Origin: CAYRKQ01 sp964424985
GTDB lineage: Bacteria; Patescibacteriota; Saccharimonadia; Saccharimonadales; UBA7683
Length of the DNA stretch: 8,103 nt
Reading direction: 5' to 3'
Assembly: GCA_964424985.1 (NCBI GenBank)
Contig: CAYRKQ010000026.1
Coordinates: forward strand, 1-8,103
Each line of letters begins with the position of its first letter. Position 1 is the stretch's first letter. Shown piece by piece: positions 4,939 to 8,103 of this stretch. The translations under genes and the position numbers were made by a program. The notes under the pieces are model-generated. The model was given only the letters and a program-made list of their open reading frames with translations, made no database searches and was not told the DNA's origin.

Positions 4939-6825
4939 TTAAGCTAAAACGATTTCTTTAGGTGCAACAGCACCCTTCAGAGCTGCACGAGCTTCGTCTT
5001 CATCAAGCGTTTCTTTTGCAAGGAGTTCTTTCTTTATATTTTCCAATGCCGGTAGATTGGCACGAATAATCTTTTCGCAGCGCGCAGTTGCCTCTTTAAG
5101 AATCTCCTCAACTTCGCGGTCAATGAGTTCTGCGGTTTTTTCAGAATATGGTCTTGTGTGCACCATTCTATCGAGCATCATGCCGCCTTCGTCTTCATGG
5201 AATACCTGGTCACGCAGATTCTTCCCCATGCCCTGCTCAATTACCATTTCACGAGCTAATTGTGAGGCTTTTTGTAAGTCATTTCCTGCGCCAGTTGTTA
5301 CCCAATCGCTGCCGTACACAATTTTTTCCGCCACACGACCACCAACAATACGCACCAGCACATCTTTGAACTCATTAATAGAATGATAGCTTTTATCTTC
5401 TTCGTCTAAAAACCAAGTCACGCCACCGGTACCACCACGCGGGATAATGGTGACTTTGTGCAGTCCGCCAGAATTTGGCAGCACAAACCCTGCCAGCGCA
5501 TGTCCACCTTCATGGTAGGCAGTCATCTCTCGATCTTTTTCTGTCATTGCTTTGTTCTTGCGTTCTGGACCAATTGCCACGCGTTCAAATGCTTCGGTAA
5601 TATCTGCGTTGTTAATTGTTTTACGGTTATTGCGGGCAGCGATAATGGCGGCCTCGTTAGCCAAGTTGGCAAGATCGGCACCGGCCATACCGGTTGTTTT
5701 TTTAGAAAGCGCATTTAAATTGACTGACTCATCAGCTGGCTTGTTTTTAAAGTGCTCTTTTAAGATTGCTTCGCGGTCTTTACGCTCAGGCAGCGGAATA
5801 TTGACGCGGCGATCAAAACGACCGGGACGCAGCAGCGCTGGGTCAAGCACGTCAGCTCGGTTGGTGGCAGCCAGCACAATCACATTGGTGCCGGTTTCAA
5901 AACCATCCATCTCAACCAAAATCTGATTCAGTGTTTGCTCACGTTCGTCATGTCCACCGCCCATACCTGAACCACGGCGGCGACCGACCGCATCAATTTC
6001 GTCTATGAAGATGATACACGGCGCATTCTTTTTAGCTTTGGCAAATAAATCACGGACGCGGGAGGCACCGACACCGACAAACATTTCCACAAACTCCGAG
6101 CCGGAGATTGAAAAGAAGGGCACGCCCGCTTCGCCAGCAACGGCTTTGGCCATCATGGTTTTACCAGTACCCGGGTTACCAACGAGCAGTACGCCCTTTG
6201 GAATCTTGGCACCAACGGCTTCAAACTTCTTGGGAAACTTCAAAAATTCAACCACTTCTTCGAGGTCTTGCTTAGCCTCTTCATTGCCAGCAATGTGTTT
6301 AAAAAGTACTTTCTTTTCGCTACCGGCAATACGTGCTCGGCTTTTGCCAAAGCTCATCGCCTGATTATTTTGCCCCTGCGCTTGGCGCATCATGAAGAAA
6401 AAGAAAGCTAAAATAAGAAGACCAGGCACAAGCAGCTGCGCCAAAAAGCCAACCGTGTTACCCGTTTGTGACGGCTGGCTGGTGGTGTAGTTGGTTTTGC
6501 TGATGTCAATTTTCTGTTCGTCGCGCAGCTCACCGGAAGGTTTAATCACTAAGAATTGCTTACCAGCGTCTTCACCATCTTTTTCAATCGGCTCTTTCAG
6601 TGTTACTTCAAGATCTGTGCCAACTTCGTTAATTGACTCCACGTTACCAGCATCAACTTTTTTAATAAGCTCAGTGTAGCTAAGCGTGTCTTTTACAAAT
6701 TTAGGCTGATTAAAGGTTGTACTGGCAAAAACCAAAAATACAATCAGGGCACTAATAATAACGAACCCAATGGTTTTAATGGTATTCTTCTGCTTTGGGG
6801 GCATACTTTTAGGCTTCTTCTCCAC
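4939..6825 (-). CDS. ftsH: ATP-dependent zinc metalloprotease FtsH
   Basis: FtsH is a membrane-anchored AAA+ protease that forms hexamers and degrades membrane and short-lived cytosolic proteins. This one has 628 residues, a normal length. The order is: basic N-terminus; membrane segment 1 (about 17-37); external domain (about 38-123); membrane segment 2 (about 124-146); AAA+ module with Walker A GNPGTGKT (216-223), pore FVG (249-251), Walker B IIFIDE (271-276) and second region of homology ending LRPGRFDRR (332-340) with the arginine fingers; then the peptidase with HEGGH (438-442) and probable third zinc ligand Asp516 in GAGNDLQKA. Two departures from consensus are Asn217 where Pro is usual in Walker A and HEGGH instead of HEAGH; the catalytic residues are kept. 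The start is GTG, supported by AAGGAG 5 nt upstream. It follows the tilS fragment, echoing the common tilS-ftsH neighbourhood. Confidence 0.98.
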   Translation of the reverse strand: MEKKPKSMPPKQKNTIKTIGFVIISALIVFLVFASTTFNQPKFVKDTLSYTELIKKVDAGNVESINEVGTDLEVTLKEPIEKDGEDAGKQFLVIKPSGELRDEQKIDISKTNYTTSQPSQTGNTVGFLAQLLVPGLLILAFFFFMMRQAQGQNNQAMSFGKSRARIAGSEKKVLFKHIAGNEEAKQDLEEVVEFLKFPKKFEAVGAKIPKGVLLVGNPGTGKTMMAKAVAGEAGVPFFSISGSEFVEMFVGVGASRVRDLFAKAKKNAPCIIFIDEIDAVGRRRGSGMGGGHDEREQTLNQILVEMDGFETGTNVIVLAATNRADVLDPALLRPGRFDRRVNIPLPERKDREAILKEHFKNKPADESVNLNALSKKTTGMAGADLANLANEAAIIAARNNRKTINNADITEAFERVAIGPERKNKAMTEKDREMTAYHEGGHALAGFVLPNSGGLHKVTIIPRGGTGGVTWFLDEEDKSYHSINEFKDVLVRIVGGRVAEKIVYGSDWVTTGAGNDLQKASQLAREMVIEQGMGKNLRDQVFHEDEGGMMLDRMVHTRPYSEKTAELIDREVEEILKEATARCEKIIRANLPALENIKKELLAKETLDEDEARAALKGAVAPKEIVLA

Positions 6826-6830
6826 TTTTT

Positions 6831-6836
6831 CTCCTT
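6831..6836 (-). promoter_or_regulatory. Ribosome binding site AAGGAG for ftsH
   Basis: AAGGAG lies 5 nt (AAAAA) before GTG 6823-6825 and settles the non-ATG start of ftsH. The next in-frame ATG, at codon 8, has no comparable site. Confidence 0.65.
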
Positions 6837-6885
6837 GCTTTGTCTACGAGTTTTCGGTTCGTCATGGCTGCTATTTGTACCTGTT

Positions 6886-6894
6886 ATAGTACCA
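6886..6894 (-). promoter_or_regulatory. Possible extended -10 element for ftsH
   Basis: TGGTACTAT fits TGnTAnnAT and begins immediately after the tilS-fragment stop codon. Transcription would start near base 6879, giving a leader of about 54 nt that carries AAGGAG. An overlapping TATAAC is an alternative hexamer. The same bases read on the plus strand give TGTTATAGT (6882-6890), also an extended -10 match, so the site could be bidirectional. There is no clear -35. Confidence 0.3.
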
Positions 6895-6897
6895 CAC

Positions 6898-7446
6898 TCA
6901 GGGGTTAAACTGAAACGTCATGGTTCGCAGCGTGCTGCTGAGTTTAAGCTGTTTTGAAATTTCTAACGTTTTATGCGGTTGCGCAGTTTTACAAAATAAA
7001 AGCGCTCGTTCAATCTGCATTTTAGAGGGGTGCCAATTGGGGTCAAGCGTGGTGAGAACATAATAGATACCTTCTTGGGCAACCACCGCTGGCCACATGA
7101 TGAGTTGGTAGCGGGGTAGGTGGTAGGTGGTAGAGGACGAATTTTGCATTTTGCATTTTGCATTTTGCAGTACCAAATTAAGTTCAATTTCTATTTCATC
7201 TTTTAGTTGATGAGTATTTTTAATAATGGCGAGTAGCTTCTCACTAAAACCCGGGTTTACTTTATTGGCTCGCGGCAAAAGTGTGTGTCGCACATAGTTA
7301 CGCAGGTAGTCTTGGTTGATGTTCGTACTGTCTTCGCACCACTCCAGATTATGTGCTTTCGCGTAGTTGATAAGCTCCTTTTTTGTGGTGCCGAGTAGTG
7401 GACGTAGGACAACCAATTCGTCATTCCCGCACAGGCGGGAATCCAT
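6898..7446 (-). CDS. tilS: C-terminal fragment of tRNA(Ile)-lysidine synthase, catalytic N-terminus missing
   Basis: TilS converts C34 of tRNA-Ile(CAU) to lysidine so that it reads AUA. This 182-codon frame matches only the end of the catalytic domain and what follows: LRPLLGTTKKELINYA (14-29), LEWCEDSTN (34-42) and DYLRNYVRHTLLP (46-58), all TilS hallmarks, then a helical region and a C-terminal stretch. The roughly 190 preceding residues, including the SGGxDS ATP-pyrophosphatase loop, are absent because rpsB occupies that place. Residues 1-9 (MDSRLCGND) are encoded by a dispersed palindromic repeat, which also supplies the ATG; no ribosome site precedes it. Residues 94-110 (QNAKCKMQNSSSTTYHL) come from heptanucleotide repeats, yet the frame stays open on both sides. 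As written it cannot be an active enzyme. It could be a decaying remnant, half of a split gene, or an assembly join. Confidence 0.8.
   Translation of the reverse strand: MDSRLCGNDELVVLRPLLGTTKKELINYAKAHNLEWCEDSTNINQDYLRNYVRHTLLPRANKVNPGFSEKLLAIIKNTHQLKDEIEIELNLVLQNAKCKMQNSSSTTYHLPRYQLIMWPAVVAQEGIYYVLTTLDPNWHPSKMQIERALLFCKTAQPHKTLEISKQLKLSSTLRTMTFQFNP
7115..7133. repeat. Heptanucleotide tandem repeat GGTAGGT, 2.7 units, inside tilS
   Basis: GGTAGGT GGTAGGT GGTAG is a perfect 7-bp tandem repeat. In the minus-strand coding frame it helps encode STTYHLP. A rotation of its complement is CCACCTA, close to the CCACTAN units at 3230-3257. It sits 7 bp from a second heptad array. Confidence 0.7.
7141..7168. 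repeat. Heptanucleotide tandem repeat ATTTTGC, four perfect units, inside tilS
   Basis: There are four perfect contiguous ATTTTGC units, read as GCAAAAT on the coding strand and translated as part of QNAKCKMQN. A 7-bp unit is not a multiple of three, so gain or loss of one or two units would shift the tilS frame. The encoded peptide does not resemble any TilS segment and looks inserted. Confidence 0.9.
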
Positions 7447-7447
7447 G
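7419..7447. repeat. dRS3-like palindromic repeat at the tilS truncation point
   Basis: The core ATTCCCGCACAGGCGGGAAT (7423-7442) has 8-bp arms and a 4-base loop. It fits exactly the form ATTCCC-N8-GGGAAT of the Neisseria dRS3 repeat; similar sequences are dispersed in many bacteria and are often translated as peptides like DSRxRGND. Here it begins where TilS similarity ends and provides the first codons of the remnant. There is no T-tract, so it is a poor terminator candidate on either strand. Confidence 0.75.
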
Positions 7448-7453
7448 TCTTTA

Positions 7454-7482
7454 CTGGATCCTGAATCAAGTTCAGGATGACA
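7454..7482. repeat. Second dispersed-type palindrome, ATCCTGAA / TTCAGGAT
   Basis: ATCCTGAA (7458-7465) and TTCAGGAT (7471-7478) form an 8-bp stem with a 5-base loop, flanked by CTGG and GACA. This sequence type is familiar to me as a repeat that often accompanies the ATTCCC palindrome in other bacteria. It lies 11 bases beyond the rpsB stop codon. The hairpin might protect or end the rpsB mRNA, but it lacks a T-tract. Confidence 0.6.
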
Positions 7483-7493
7483 AACTATATCTG

Positions 7494-8103
7494 CTATTCA
7501 GCCTTGGCTGGTTTCTGTTGTGTTTTACCTTCGTTAATTGCTGCAACTACATATTCGAGCAGTAGTTGAATTGCCTTCAACGCGTCGTCGTTAGCTGGAA
7601 TTGGGTAGTCAATACCGGTTGGATTTGCGTTACTGTCCACGACTCCAATTACCGGTACGCCAAGCCGCTTTGCTTCTTTTACCGCAAGGTGGTCTGTCAC
7701 AATATCAGTGACGTATACAAGCCCGGGTTTACCTTGAAGATCTTTGATACCGCCGTATAGGTGGTTCATGGTATCAATTTCTTCCTGGAACCGTTGTACC
7801 TCTAGCTTGTTGTAGCGGTTAGCGAGTTCACCACTTGCCATTTTGTTTTCAAGGTCTTGAAGGTGCTTAATGCGACCGTTCATCGTTGTAGTGTTGGTAA
7901 GCATACCGCCAACCCAACGATTCACCACAAATGGCATACCGGTATCTTCAGCAGCTTGCAGTACAAGTGCCTGTGCCTGTTTTTTAGTACCAACAAGTAA
8001 AACTTTTTTGCCACCAGCAACTGCTTTGGTAATAACAGGTAAAACGGCCTCTACGGCTTCGACTGTTTTGGTTAAATCAATAATATGATTCCCAGCACGC
8101 TTA
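7494..8103 (-). CDS. rpsB: 30S ribosomal protein uS2 (S2), missing its N-terminus at the window edge
   Basis: The frame enters at 8102 and gives 202 residues to a TAG stop; roughly the first 30 residues lie outside the window. uS2 binds the head-body junction of the 30S subunit and is needed for a full set of small-subunit proteins. Diagnostic segments in order are AGNHIIDLTKTVEAV, KKVLLVGTKKQAQ, FVVNRWVGGMLTN, IKHLQDLE, LYGGIKDLQGKPGLVYVTD, HLAVKEAKRLGVPVIGVVDSN and IDYPIPANDDALKAIQLL. These are all standard uS2 blocks, ending in a short Lys/Gln-rich tail. ATG 7935-7937 is internal (in DTGMPFVV), not the start. The usual partner tsf does not follow; instead there are two palindromic repeats and the tilS fragment. 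No defect is visible in the part present. Confidence 0.97.
   Translation of the reverse strand, partial: KRAGNHIIDLTKTVEAVEAVLPVITKAVAGGKKVLLVGTKKQAQALVLQAAEDTGMPFVVNRWVGGMLTNTTTMNGRIKHLQDLENKMASGELANRYNKLEVQRFQEEIDTMNHLYGGIKDLQGKPGLVYVTDIVTDHLAVKEAKRLGVPVIGVVDSNANPTGIDYPIPANDDALKAIQLLLEYVVAAINEGKTQQKPAKAE

Noticed and set aside
5057..6364. Several plus-strand frames of 73-124 residues antisense to ftsH
   Set aside because: All lie opposite the FtsH AAA+ and protease domains and share no known motifs; they are antisense shadows.
6809..6865. Upstream 18-codon minus-strand ORF in the ftsH leader (starts MTNRKLVDK) overlapping the ftsH start
   Set aside because: It has no ribosome site before its ATG, and its Lys/Arg-rich content arises from the AAGGAG/A-rich leader itself.
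7115..7168. CRISPR array
   Set aside because: Units are 7 bp with no spacers, so these are simple tandem repeats. No cas genes are nearby.
6963..7469. Two alternative minus-strand frames through the tilS fragment (6963-7187 and 7257-7469)
   Set aside because: The 6898-7446 frame carries RPLL, EDSTN and LRNYVRHTLLP; the others only translate the repeats in other phases.
7419..7482. Rho-independent terminator after rpsB
   Set aside because: Both hairpins have 8-bp stems but neither is followed by a T-tract in the direction of transcription; they fit dispersed palindromic repeats better.

Overview
The window is a co-directional, gene-dense stretch of a bacterial chromosome; every convincing gene is on the minus strand. 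In transcription order (high to low coordinates) it holds: the end of rpsB (ribosomal protein uS2); a short fragment of tilS missing its catalytic half; ftsH; murJ; lepA; a small membrane-anchored protein of unknown function; and the start of a secreted CSLREA-type/beta-helix surface protein that runs off the window. No tRNA, rRNA, CRISPR array, insertion sequence or canonical Rho-independent terminator was seen, and no gene-free stretch exceeds about 140 bases.

The protein sequences, tight packing, mid-range base composition and a CSLREA-type surface protein suggest a Candidate Phyla Radiation (Patescibacteria) organism. The MurJ and FtsH wording reminds me of Saccharibacteria-like sequences. 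This assignment is from memory and is only moderately secure.

The genes do not form one pathway. uS2 and LepA serve translation, TilS would modify tRNA-Ile for AUA decoding, FtsH is the membrane AAA+ protease, MurJ is a lipid II flippase-family protein, and the last two genes are cell-surface or secreted proteins. Although the genes are co-directional, most have their own -10-like element just upstream, often an extended TGnTATnnT. Two or three start codons lie so close to it that leaderless or near-leaderless mRNAs are likely.

I found no new biological system. The parts worth a second look are: (1) the surface gene, whose signal peptide is split by an apparent one-base frameshift; (2) the tilS fragment, whose truncation point coincides with a dispersed palindromic repeat; (3) heptanucleotide tandem repeats inside tilS and between murJ and lepA, the latter overlapping a possible 100-bp MITE-like element; (4) the leaderless-type promoter pattern; and (5) a MurJ that lacks most of the cavity charges known from E. 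coli.
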